Assembly (NCBI RefSeq): GCF_002343915.1 | Contig: NZ_NETK01000001.1 | Coordinates: 10,564,001 to 10,628,000, forward strand | Direction of reading: 5' to 3' | DNA: 64,000 nt | Origin: Nannocystis exedens | Lineage (GTDB): Bacteria; Myxococcota_A; Polyangia; Nannocystales; Nannocystaceae | Shown here: piece by piece, positions 27,438-34,595 of the stretch | Numbering within the stretch: the first letter of the stretch is position 1 | How the letters are laid out: each line of letters begins with the position of its first letter | Notes under the pieces: model-generated | What the model saw: the letters and a program-made list of their open reading frames with translations, nothing else | The model's database searches: none | What the model was told of the DNA's origin: nothing | Position numbers and translations under genes: made by a program

Positions 27438-27743
27438 ATGACCACTGCCCACGATCACGTCCACGTCGTCGCGACCCTCCAGGCCCACCCCGACCACGTC
27501 GCCGAGCTGGCGGCGCTGCTCGGCGAGCTGGCGCGCACGAGCCGCAAGCAGCCGGGCAACCTGCGCTTCGACGTCCACCAGCAATCGTCGAACCCGAACC
27601 AACTGATCACGATCGAGCACTGGGACGGGCCGGCCTCGGTCGACGCGCACATGACGAGCCCGCACGTCGGGGAGGTCCTGGGCAAGCTCGGGCCGCTGCT
27701 GGCCGCGCCGCCGCAGATCGTGCGCTACAGCCAGATCGCGTGA
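27438..27743 (+). CDS. Antibiotic biosynthesis monooxygenase (ABM) domain protein (101 aa)
   Basis: Typical single ABM / dimeric alpha-beta barrel of YgiN type: VVATLQAHPDHVAELAALL, helix, QPGNLRFDVHQQSSNPNQ, ITIEHWDGPASVDAHMTSPH. The family includes quinol monooxygenases and many small enzymes of unknown substrate. It ends 9 nt before the convergent regulator gene stop with no terminator between them. Confidence 0.82.
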   Translation: MTTAHDHVHVVATLQAHPDHVAELAALLGELARTSRKQPGNLRFDVHQQSSNPNQLITIEHWDGPASVDAHMTSPHVGEVLGKLGPLLAAPPQIVRYSQIA

Positions 27744-27752
27744 GCGCGCGGC

Positions 27753-29345
27753 TCAGCCGTCGGTCTTGCGGAAGCGATAGGCGAGCTGCGGCCGGGTGAG
27801 CCCGAGCAGGCGCGCGGCCGCGGCGAGGTTGCCCCCGGCGCGGGTGACGGCGCCGCGGATCAGGGCCTGCTCGAGGGCCTCGATGCCGGCGCGCCGATCG
27901 AGCAGGGCGTCGATCAGGTCGTCGACGCCGGGCGCGGCCGGATCGGTCGCGGGGCGGATCGGCTGCAGCACGCCGGCGGGCGCGAGCTCGAGGCGCGCGG
28001 GTGGAGCCTCGTCGCCGCCGAAGAGGTGGCCGCGATCGACCGGCTCGTCGTCGCCGACGAGCACCGCGGCGCGCGCGACCCGGCCCCACAGCTCGCGCAC
28101 GTTGCCGGGGTAGTCGTGGTCGAGGAGGGCGTTGTTGGCCGCCTCGGTCACGCCGCCGAGGCGCCGCCCGAGCGCGCGCGCCTGCTGATCGAGGAAGCGG
28201 CCCAGCAGCAGCGGGATGTCCTCCCGCCGCTCGCGCAGCGGCGGCAGCCAGATCGGGAAGGCGCCGAGGCGCTGGACCAGCTCGTCGCGCACGAGGCCGC
28301 CGCGCCGCAGGTCGACCCGCGTGCTGGCGAGCCAGCGCAGGTCGTGATCGCCGAGGTCGAAGGCGTGAAGTAATCTGTCCTGAAGGTCAGGCGAGAGGCG
28401 ATCGAGGTCGGCGACCAGCAGGCTGCCGCCGCGGGCCCGCGCGAGCGCGTCGTCGAGGCCGGCGCGGTCGAGGGCGCCGGCGCGGACGACGACGAAGGGG
28501 CCGGCGGCGCGGCGGCTGCGATCGTGGACGGCGCGGGCGAGGTGGCGCTTGCCGACGCCGGGCTCGCCCTCGAGGAGGACCGGGAGCTCGGCGCCGGCGA
28601 CCCGCTCGACCAGGGCCCAGGCGGCGCGCAGACCGGTGGCGCAGCCGATGACGGGGCCGTCGTCGCGCGGGGGCGGGGTGGCGGCGTCGCCGGGCGGGCG
28701 CGGAGGCGGGTGCGTGGCCAGGAATTCGAACTCGGGCGGGGGCGGGCCGTCGCCCAGCGGGCGACCGACGATCCGGCAGTGACGCGCGCCGCAGGCGCGA
28801 CAGGCGACCTCGCGGAAGACGATCGGCCGGCCCATGAAGACGGTGGTGAAGCCGCTGGCGTAGCCGATCAAGTTCCAGCACACCGGCTCGGCCGCGCGGC
28901 CCTCGCTGTCGAGGTGGGCCTCGACCTCGGCCGAGCTGCGCCAGGCGAACTCGCCGCGGAAGTGGCCGCGCTCGATGTCGAATTGCACCTCGAGCGGGCG
29001 CACGGCGACCATGCCCTCGAGCGCGTGGAGCTGCGGACCGGCGGCGAACAAATCGTAGTAGCTGGCGGTGCCGCGGACCCGGCGGGCGTGCTCGCCGTCG
29101 CGTTGGCCGGAGACGTAGCCCATGCGCGTCAGCACGGCCCGCGCCCGCGCCACGCCGAGCGCCGCGATCAGCTCGCGCCGCAGCGCCGCGAGGGCGCCGA
29201 CGTGGACGAGGACCATGCGCTCGTCGCCGAGGGTGATCCGGCCGTCCTTCGGCGAGAAGCGCAGGTGCTTGAGCAGGTCGGCGCTGTCGGGCAGCCGCAG
29301 CGCGTCGTCGTCGCCGGCCGCGACGAAGGGGCCTTCCTCGCTCAC
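27753..29345 (-). CDS. XylR/DmpR-like regulator (XylR_N, V4R, AAA+, Fis HTH) lacking GAFTGA (530 aa)
   Basis: N-terminal aromatic-effector domain (LKHLRFSPKDGRITLGDERM, TRMGYVSGQRDGEHARRVRG), V4R-type domain with CWNLIGYASGF and Cys cluster CRACGARHC, then AAA+ (Walker A GEPGVGKRHLA), RERREDIPLLLGRFL, DYPGNVRELWGRV and a Fis-type HTH (NLAAAARLLGLTRPQLAYRF). The loop-1 segment with GAFTGA is absent: the sequence goes from VVVRAGALDRAGLDDAL straight to GGSLLVADLDRL, and the Walker B Glu is not conserved. So the protein probably senses an aromatic compound but cannot remodel sigma-54 polymerase. GTG 29345 chosen; frame open upstream. Confidence 0.78.
   Translation of the reverse strand: MSEEGPFVAAGDDDALRLPDSADLLKHLRFSPKDGRITLGDERMVLVHVGALAALRRELIAALGVARARAVLTRMGYVSGQRDGEHARRVRGTASYYDLFAAGPQLHALEGMVAVRPLEVQFDIERGHFRGEFAWRSSAEVEAHLDSEGRAAEPVCWNLIGYASGFTTVFMGRPIVFREVACRACGARHCRIVGRPLGDGPPPPEFEFLATHPPPRPPGDAATPPPRDDGPVIGCATGLRAAWALVERVAGAELPVLLEGEPGVGKRHLARAVHDRSRRAAGPFVVVRAGALDRAGLDDALARARGGSLLVADLDRLSPDLQDRLLHAFDLGDHDLRWLASTRVDLRRGGLVRDELVQRLGAFPIWLPPLRERREDIPLLLGRFLDQQARALGRRLGGVTEAANNALLDHDYPGNVRELWGRVARAAVLVGDDEPVDRGHLFGGDEAPPARLELAPAGVLQPIRPATDPAAPGVDDLIDALLDRRAGIEALEQALIRGAVTRAGGNLAAAARLLGLTRPQLAYRFRKTDG
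28372..28392. repeat. 14-nt repeat pair in the regulator AAA+ region, with rare codons
   Basis: CTGTCC core at 28375 and AGG core at 28389. The codons here include AGA TTA CTT, a cluster of codons rare in this GC-rich window, encoding DRLL in a conserved helix. Confidence 0.45.
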
Positions 29346-29490
29346 TTCGAAGGAAGGTAGGCCGTGACGAATGCGGCGATCAAGCCCCGCGCTCGCGCGC
29401 CCGGGGGCCGCGGGGCGAAAGCGAGCGCGGGCGCGCAGGGGACCTCCGGGGCGCTGCGGCGGCCGTCGCTGGGGTAGACTCGCGGCGCGC

Positions 29491-29958
29491 ATGCACCCCA
29501 ACGCCGAGACCATCCAGCGCTTTTACACCTGCTTCGCCGCCCGTGACGCGGCCGGGATGGCGGCCTGCTACGCCGACGACGTGGTGTTCAGCGACCACGC
29601 GTTCCCGGGCCTGCGCGGGCGCGAGGCCGGCGAGATGTGGCGCATGCTGTGCGAGCGCGGCAAGGACCTGAAGATCGAGTTCCGCGACGTGACGGCCGAC
29701 GACCAGCGCGGCTCGGCGCACTGGGAGGCGTGGTACACGTTCGGCACCGGGCGGAAGGTGCACAACGTGGTCGAGGCGCGCTTCGAATTCCGCGACGGCA
29801 AGATCGTGCGCCACGACGACGAGTTCCCGCTGTGGGCGTGGGCGCGGCAGGCGGTGGGCCTGCCGGGGCTCGTGCTCGGGTGGACCGGCTTCTTCGAGCG
29901 CTCGCTGCAACGCAAGGCGCGGCGCCAGCTCGAGGCGTTCATGGCCGGCCGCCCGTGA
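29491..29958 (+). CDS. SnoaL-like / NTF2-fold protein (155 aa)
   Basis: Begins MHPNAETIQRFYTCFAARDA followed by AGMAACYADDVVFSDHAFPG, the classic SnoaL-like opening. The cone-shaped alpha+beta barrel continues through VHNVVEARFEFRDGKIVRHD. Family members bind small hydrophobic ligands or act as isomerases or cyclases; residues do not define which. Divergent from the XylR-like regulator, so it may be a target. Confidence 0.8.
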   Translation: MHPNAETIQRFYTCFAARDAAGMAACYADDVVFSDHAFPGLRGREAGEMWRMLCERGKDLKIEFRDVTADDQRGSAHWEAWYTFGTGRKVHNVVEARFEFRDGKIVRHDDEFPLWAWARQAVGLPGLVLGWTGFFERSLQRKARRQLEAFMAGRP

Positions 29959-30147
29959 GCGGCGGCCGCGAGCGGCGACAATCGCCGGCCGCTCGCCCGC
30001 GCGTGGTGTGGTGATTCGTGGCCCGGCGCGGGCGCTCCCGGCAAATCGCATGAGACTGCTTGCGGGCCGGTGAAGCTGGAACACGGTCAAGCCGTGCCGC
30101 CACGCCCGGATTTCACCGGACGCGACTCCCGGCACAGGGGGCGATGT

Positions 30148-31935
30148 ATGATGATTCGCGCGGGTCATGCGGTGGGCCGTCTCGTCGGTGTCGCGTCGTG
30201 GTGGGCCGCGCTGGCGCTCGTCGCCGGGTGCGGCGAGCCGGAGGCCGTGGGCACCGCGACGGCGTCGTTCGGCAGCGGCACCGGCTCGGTCGACGACGGG
30301 TTCGAGACGATGGTCGGCTGGTCGGGCTCGAGCGGCTGGGTGACGACAGGGCCCGACGATCCGGTCGGCCCGTGCGGCGACGATCCGACCTGCCTGCCGC
30401 CGAGCGAGATGGTGCCGACCGCGAAGCCCGACGGGCTGCCGAGCCCGCTGCCGGGGGTCTACGACGATCAGGGCCCGGCCCCGCCCGACGCCGGGTTCCG
30501 GGCCCTGCTCGGGTTCCCGACCCGCCAGCGCGAGCTGCTCGAGAGCCGCGTGGCGCTGATGTACGCGCCCGGCAGCCCGCTGTTCCGCAGCTACATGACG
30601 GTGGAGCAGTGGATGGCCGAGCACGCGCCCGACCCGACCGAGGTGGCGCTGATCGAGAACTGGCTGCGCTCGCGCGGGTTCACGATCGACTTCGAGGCCA
30701 AGAACCGGCTGCTGGTCCAGTTCTCGGGCACGGTCGCCGACTTCAACGCGACGTTCCAGACCGAGCTGCACATTTGCATGCGCAAAAACCCGCTGTGGGA
30801 CGACCCGCCGTTCCCGGTCTACTGCACGCTCGACAGGTTCACGCTGCCGAAGTTCGTCGCCGAGCGCACCAACGGGCTGGCGACCGCCGACCTGCCGGCC
30901 GAGAAGGGCGAGCTGACGCCCGAGGTGGGCAAGGTGGTGCCCGACCCGCCGGGGCCGGAGGCGTACGGGCCGCGGGCGTTCTACGGGGCGTACAACATGC
31001 ACCCGCTGTTCGACGCCGGGTTCACGGGGCGCGGGTCCTCGGTCGGGGTGGTCGCGGCCGGCACCTATCATGCGATCGACCTGCAGATCTTCTGGAAGTC
31101 GTTCGGGGTCGAGCGCGCGCTGCCGAAGCGCGTGCCGGTGATGGAGCCGGTGTTCGAGCGCGTGACCGAGACGGCGCTCGACGTCCAGTGGGCGACGGCG
31201 CTGGCGCCGGGCGCCGAGGCGGTGGTCTACGAGGGCCCCGACGCGCGCAACACGTCGCTGCTGTTCACCTGGAACCACGCGATCGCGGCCGACGAGGTCG
31301 ACGTGCTGACGTTCTCGTTCGCCCATCGCGAGGACTCCGAGCCCAAGCCGCTGCGCCACCAGTACGACGAATCGGCGCTGATGGGCGCGGCGATCGGGAT
31401 GACGCTGGTGTCGGCCAGCGGCGACTCGGGCAAGCCCGACACGCCGTGCTCGAGCCCGTACGTGACGTGCGTCGGCGGGACGCAGCTCATCGCCTCGCAA
31501 GAGGGGGTGATCGAGAAGGAGTGGGCGTGGCAGATGTCGGGCTCGGGGCTGGCGAAGACGTTCGCCCGCCCGTACTGGCAGGACGCCGACGTGACCGCCG
31601 ACCGGCGCGCGATGGCCGACCTGGCGCTGAGCTCGTCGACGGAGTACCCGATGTGGATGCGCCGCTGGGCCAAGTGGGAGTTCTTCGGCGGCACGTCGTT
31701 CGCCGCGCCGGCGTTCGCCGGGATGATCGCGGTGGTGAACGGCTACCGCCGCAGCCTCGGCCTGCCGCGCGTCGGCTTCCTGAACCCGATCCTGTACGGG
31801 CACCAGCCGACCCGCTCGACCTTCCGCGACATCCTGTACGGCTTCACCGAGCATTATCAGGCCGGGCCCGGCTGGGACTATCCGACCGGGCTCGGCGCCC
31901 CCGACGTGGCGATGCTCGCGCTGGCGCTGCCGTAG
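30148..31935 (+). CDS. Sedolisin (S53) serine-carboxyl peptidase, lipoprotein (595 aa)
   Basis: Lipobox ALALVAGC, Thr/Ser/Gly-rich linker, then pro-domain (about 100-280; MTVEQWMAEHAPDPTEVALI, FSGTVADFNATFQTELH) and S53 catalytic domain. Catalytic Glu and Asp lie in ETALDVQWATALAPGAEAVV, oxyanion Asp in SASGDSGKPD, nucleophile Ser in GGTSFAAPAFAGM. Calcium-site Asp residues lie in FRDILYGF and GPGWDYPTGLGAPD. All hallmarks are present, so likely active, after autocatalytic removal of the pro-domain at acidic pH as in the family. AGGGGG precedes ATG 30148. The stop codon touches a repeat array. Confidence 0.9.
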   Translation: MMIRAGHAVGRLVGVASWWAALALVAGCGEPEAVGTATASFGSGTGSVDDGFETMVGWSGSSGWVTTGPDDPVGPCGDDPTCLPPSEMVPTAKPDGLPSPLPGVYDDQGPAPPDAGFRALLGFPTRQRELLESRVALMYAPGSPLFRSYMTVEQWMAEHAPDPTEVALIENWLRSRGFTIDFEAKNRLLVQFSGTVADFNATFQTELHICMRKNPLWDDPPFPVYCTLDRFTLPKFVAERTNGLATADLPAEKGELTPEVGKVVPDPPGPEAYGPRAFYGAYNMHPLFDAGFTGRGSSVGVVAAGTYHAIDLQIFWKSFGVERALPKRVPVMEPVFERVTETALDVQWATALAPGAEAVVYEGPDARNTSLLFTWNHAIAADEVDVLTFSFAHREDSEPKPLRHQYDESALMGAAIGMTLVSASGDSGKPDTPCSSPYVTCVGGTQLIASQEGVIEKEWAWQMSGSGLAKTFARPYWQDADVTADRRAMADLALSSSTEYPMWMRRWAKWEFFGGTSFAAPAFAGMIAVVNGYRRSLGLPRVGFLNPILYGHQPTRSTFRDILYGFTEHYQAGPGWDYPTGLGAPDVAMLALALP

Positions 31936-32014
31936 GAGATGTCTCTTGGGGAATGTCCGAAGTGCAATGTCCTCGAGGGCATGCTGCATGGGGCATGCTC
32001 TCGAGGACATGACT
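31936..32014. repeat. 14-nt-period palindromic repeat array, 6 units
   Basis: ATG cores at 31939, 31953, 31967, 31981, 31995 and 32009, all exactly 14 nt apart. Perfect 11-bp arms ATGTCCTCGAG (31967-31977) and CTCGAGGACAT (32000-32010) enclose a second palindrome GCATGC...GCATGC. The array fills the entire gap between convergent stops at 31935 (+) and 32015 (-). Confidence 0.9.
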
Positions 32015-32545
32015 TCACTGGCGGAGCTCGTTCAGCCGCCGCCGCACGTCCTCCCAGGTCGGCGGCTGATCGGCCTCGGTCTCGCTCCAGTTGGTGGTCT
32101 CCCACCCCTGGGTGTGCTTGAGGCCGTTCTTGATCGCCTTGCTGTGGACGGTGCCGAACACGAACTTCATGCGCGCGGCGTCGTCGCGCCACAGCGAGAT
32201 GGTGCGGGCGCTGCCGCAGCGCTCGGAGGTGGCGAAGGCGGCGCCGAGCAGGCCGTCGTGGGTGAAGAGGTCCATCATCGGCGGCTGGGTCTCGGCCGCC
32301 AGGGCGTCGGTCTGGTCCGGCGTGTGCCAGCCGACGGTGGTGGCGACCACGTGCGGCAGCGGCAGCGGGGCGATCAGCTTGCCGGTGTCGTCGAACGCGG
32401 GGCCCATGAAAGGGCTGATCTCGAGGTCGGACTCGTCGCACGCGGCCAGCTCGGCGATGGTCGGCTCGTCCTGCGGCGGGTCCTCGTTGGTGTCGCAGGC
32501 AGTTAGGAGCAGAGAGAGCGCATAGAAGGCGGTTCGGGGCTGCAT
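32015..32545 (-). CDS. Small lipoprotein, possible dimeric alpha-beta barrel fold (176 aa)
   Basis: Lipobox LSLLLTAC at about residue 17, short acidic linker (DTNEDPPQDEP), then a domain with VVATTVGWHTPDQTDAL and ARTISLWRDDAARMKFVFG followed by KHTQGWETTNWSETEAD. Aromatic-rich strands around a 'W-x-D/E' helix recall monooxygenase-like dimeric barrels, but this is a weak guess. ATG 32545 is chosen because it begins the signal peptide; the frame extends to 32560. Confidence 0.55.
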   Translation of the reverse strand: MQPRTAFYALSLLLTACDTNEDPPQDEPTIAELAACDESDLEISPFMGPAFDDTGKLIAPLPLPHVVATTVGWHTPDQTDALAAETQPPMMDLFTHDGLLGAAFATSERCGSARTISLWRDDAARMKFVFGTVHSKAIKNGLKHTQGWETTNWSETEADQPPTWEDVRRRLNELRQ

Positions 32546-32578
32546 GTCCGCCCTCAACACCGCGCGCGGCCGGAAGTG

Positions 32579-32989
32579 TCACCGCGGCGATCGCGAGGCC
32601 TGCAAACAGCGATGGGCGCGCCAGTCGCCTCGGGGGGCGCCGTTCGCAGCGCAGGGCGCGATCGTCCTCGCGGCTTCGCCGGCCGATGCGCACGCGCGTG
32701 AGCTCGTCGCCCGGGCGACGCGCGGCGGCGGTGATCCGCGGGCCGGACCCGGTCGGCGACAGGCCCGCTGCTCGTGAAGGAGAACGACTTGAGGCATGCG
32801 ATCCGGACGACCTCGGCGGCGCTGGTCGAGCTGTTCTGGTCGCGGGGGATCGTCCGCGAGCTCGACCCGGGTGCCGGCCGGCACGTCGAGCGAACACCGC
32901 AGGGCGGGGAGCTCGGCCCGCTCCGTCGTGACCGCGGGCGGCTCGCAGGCGACCAGGAGCACCAGCGCTGCGAGAGGGAGCCGGGTCAT
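32579..32989 (-). CDS. Putative small lipoprotein, C-terminal part doubtful (136 aa)
   Basis: Convincing N-terminus: MTRLPLAALVLLVACEPPA with lipobox LLVAC, then about 30 ordinary residues (LPALRCSLDVPAGTRVELAD). From about residue 50 the frame becomes Arg/Pro/Ala-rich and looks like a shifted reading, so the gene is probably truncated or frameshifted. No family assignable. Confidence 0.4.
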   Translation of the reverse strand: MTRLPLAALVLLVACEPPAVTTERAELPALRCSLDVPAGTRVELADDPPRPEQLDQRRRGRPDRMPQVVLLHEQRACRRPGPARGSPPPRVARATSSRACASAGEAARTIAPCAANGAPRGDWRAHRCLQASRSPR

Positions 32990-33113
32990 CCGCCGGAGGA
33001 TCCGCCCGCGGCCGGTCGCCGGGGGCGGGAGGTCCAGGTTTTACGAGAACATCACCGTCGGCGTCCGCTTCCGCCTTCGCGCGGCCGGGCGAGCGTGGGC
33101 GCGAGCGATGCAG

Positions 33114-33148
33114 CGCATGGCTCATGGGGCATGTCTGAAGCGCCAGGT
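33114..33148. repeat. 14-nt-period repeat array, 3 units
   Basis: Cores at 33117 ATG, 33131 ATG and 33145 AGG, spacing 14. Lies 20 nt before the stop of the minus-strand small membrane ORF. Confidence 0.7.
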
Positions 33149-33167
33149 CGGGAGACGCTCAGCTCCG

Positions 33168-33329
33168 TCAAGGGGCGGGATCCTCGCAGCAGGCGCAGGC
33201 TTCCAGCGCTCGGGACATGTCCCTTCGGACCTGCATGAAGTGCCAGATGCCGGCCGCGGCCGCGGCCACGGCCGTGGTCGCGGCCAGGGCGGCGGCGAGC
33301 AGCAGGCGGCGGGCGGTGGCGGGTCTCAT
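33168..33329 (-). CDS. Small membrane protein, last gene of the kinase operon (53 aa)
   Basis: Good AGGAGG 5 nt before ATG 33329. One hydrophobic helix (LLLAAALAATTAVAAAAAGI) after a basic start (MRPATARR), then a short tail ending CACCEDPAP with three Cys. The ATG overlaps the stop of the tiny ORF upstream (ATGA). Residues 32-41 are encoded by a 14-nt repeat pair (cores 33217 and 33231). Role unknown; downstream of the VKOR-thioredoxin gene, its Cys cluster might be a redox target (inference). Confidence 0.55.
   Translation of the reverse strand: MRPATARRLLLAAALAATTAVAAAAAGIWHFMQVRRDMSRALEACACCEDPAP
33214..33234. repeat. 14-nt repeat pair inside the 53-aa ORF
   Basis: ATG core at 33217 and CTG core at 33231; GGGACATGTCCC is a perfect palindrome. 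In frame in the small membrane protein gene. Confidence 0.6.
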
Positions 33330-33388
33330 CGCGCCTCCTGGATGCCGATGCAGGAGACGGGGACCGCGCGGGAGAGGGCGGGCTTCAC
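33326..33388 (-). CDS. Very short ORF (20 aa) coupled between neighbours
   Basis: GTG 33388 with GGAGG just upstream; its start overlaps the previous stop (GTGA) and its stop overlaps the next start (ATGA). It encodes VKPALSRAVPVSCIGIQEAR. The end resembles the last residues of the OmpA-like protein at 33573, so it may be a remnant copy of that gene's 3' end that still carries ribosomes forward. Confidence 0.4.
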   Translation of the reverse strand: MKPALSRAVPVSCIGIQEAR

Positions 33389-33516
33389 CGCGCCTCCTTC
33401 GGGCGACGGGGAGCGCCCGGGACCACGCGGTGGATGGCGGGCGCCACCACGTCTTCTTGGTGTCGGCGCGCAGGATGGAGAGCAACCGGACTGCGCCGGG
33501 CCGTGGCGAGCGTCAC
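33385..33516 (-). CDS. Short ORF (43 aa), likely decayed copy of the upstream gene tail
   Basis: GTG 33516 preceded by GAGGAGG. The C-terminal IHRVVPGAPRRPKEAR parallels INRVVLVIPVPCAGTKEKR at the end of the OmpA-like protein. Coupled by GTGA to the next short ORF. Basic composition, no domain. Probably a duplicated 3' end rather than a functional protein. Confidence 0.4.
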   Translation of the reverse strand: MTLATARRSPVALHPARRHQEDVVAPAIHRVVPGAPRRPKEAR

Positions 33517-33572
33517 TGCCTCCTCGAGGCGGGCGCTTGAGATCACCGCGGCCGCGCAGCAGGGAACGCGTC

Positions 33573-34595
33573 TCACCGCTTCTCCTTGGTCCCGGCGCAG
33601 GGGACGGGGATCACCAGGACCACGCGGTTGATGTCGCGCTCGAGCGTGCGGCGGTTCGGGATCGGCTCGCCGGCGCGGACGGCCGCGAAGGCGGCGGCGA
33701 GGTGCTCGCTGGCTTCGCGGGTGGTGGCGATCGGGGTCTGGGTGCCGGCGTAGTTGCGGACGAACGCCTCGAGCGCGACCGGGCGGTCGCTCGGGGCGCC
33801 CCAGCCGATCAGCATCGGGCCCTCGCCGCGCTCGCTCGGCTTGTCGCGGCCGAGGGCCTGGTCGATCAGCCGCTCGACGGCGTTGATCCGGCGCAGGGCC
33901 AGCGCGTGATCGTCGGTCGGGTTGCCGTCGGGGCTCGAGCGGCCGATGACGAACAACATCTTGGCCTCGCGCAGGGCCTTGGCGTGGCGCGCGAGCTCGC
34001 CGACCATGTGCGCCCGCGTGGCCGGATCGGGCCAGGGCTGGCGCGCGCGCGGCTCGCCGGAGGGGAAGTAGACGGCGAGCCGGTCGGGGAAGGCGGCCAG
34101 CAGCGAGTTCATCTCGTCGTCGTTGGCGAGCAGGGCCCGCCACTCGTCGGCGCTGCAGCCCTCGCCGCTCTCGACGCGGTCCTGCACGCTGGTGCGCCGC
34201 TGCAGGCACGCCTGCGTCAGCCGCGAGACGGCCGCCTCGACGGCAGGATCGCCGCAGGTCGGGGCCGGGGCCTCGGGCTCGCCGCGCGGGCGGCAGCGCA
34301 GGTCGGCGCCGCACTGCAGGCCGACGTCGCACGGGCAGTCGCGGCACTGCTCGCCGCGCTGCGCGACCTGGGGCTCCTCGCGCGGGGTACACCGGCCGTG
34401 GACGCACCAGTGGCCGTCGGGGCACTGCTCCTCGTCGGGGCGCCGCGGGTCGCACTGCTGCGCGTCGCTCGCGTCGTCGACGGCCGCGGTCGGCACGGAG
34501 ACCACGGCCCAGGCCACGAACAGCACCATCGCCCAGACGCCGGCCGTCAGGGCGATCAAGGTCGCGGACACTCGATCGATCGCCATCGCAAGCAT
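33573..34595 (-). CDS. OmpA-like peptidoglycan-binding-type protein with Cys-rich linker (340 aa)
   Basis: Signal anchor (ATLIALTAGVWAMVLFVAWAVV), Cys-rich segment (about 45-95; CPDGHWCVHGRC, CRDCPCDVGLQCGADLRC), then an OmpA_C-like fold: VYFPSGEPR, HMVGELARHAKALREAKMLF, IGRSSPDGNPTDDHALALRR followed by INAVERLI, ending INRVVLVIPVPC. The NxxLSxxRA motif is replaced by DDHALALRRI, so peptidoglycan binding is not certain. Start ATG overlaps the stop of the VKOR gene (TGATG). Third gene of the kinase operon; its Cys pairs make it a plausible substrate of that thiol oxidase (inference). Confidence 0.7.
   Translation of the reverse strand: MLAMAIDRVSATLIALTAGVWAMVLFVAWAVVSVPTAAVDDASDAQQCDPRRPDEEQCPDGHWCVHGRCTPREEPQVAQRGEQCRDCPCDVGLQCGADLRCRPRGEPEAPAPTCGDPAVEAAVSRLTQACLQRRTSVQDRVESGEGCSADEWRALLANDDEMNSLLAAFPDRLAVYFPSGEPRARQPWPDPATRAHMVGELARHAKALREAKMLFVIGRSSPDGNPTDDHALALRRINAVERLIDQALGRDKPSERGEGPMLIGWGAPSDRPVALEAFVRNYAGTQTPIATTREASEHLAAAFAAVRAGEPIPNRRTLERDINRVVLVIPVPCAGTKEKR

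Noticed and set aside
31936..32014. Insertion sequence ends
   Set aside because: The inverted repeats are short, nested and periodic; no transposase lies between or next to any pair, and no target duplication is visible.
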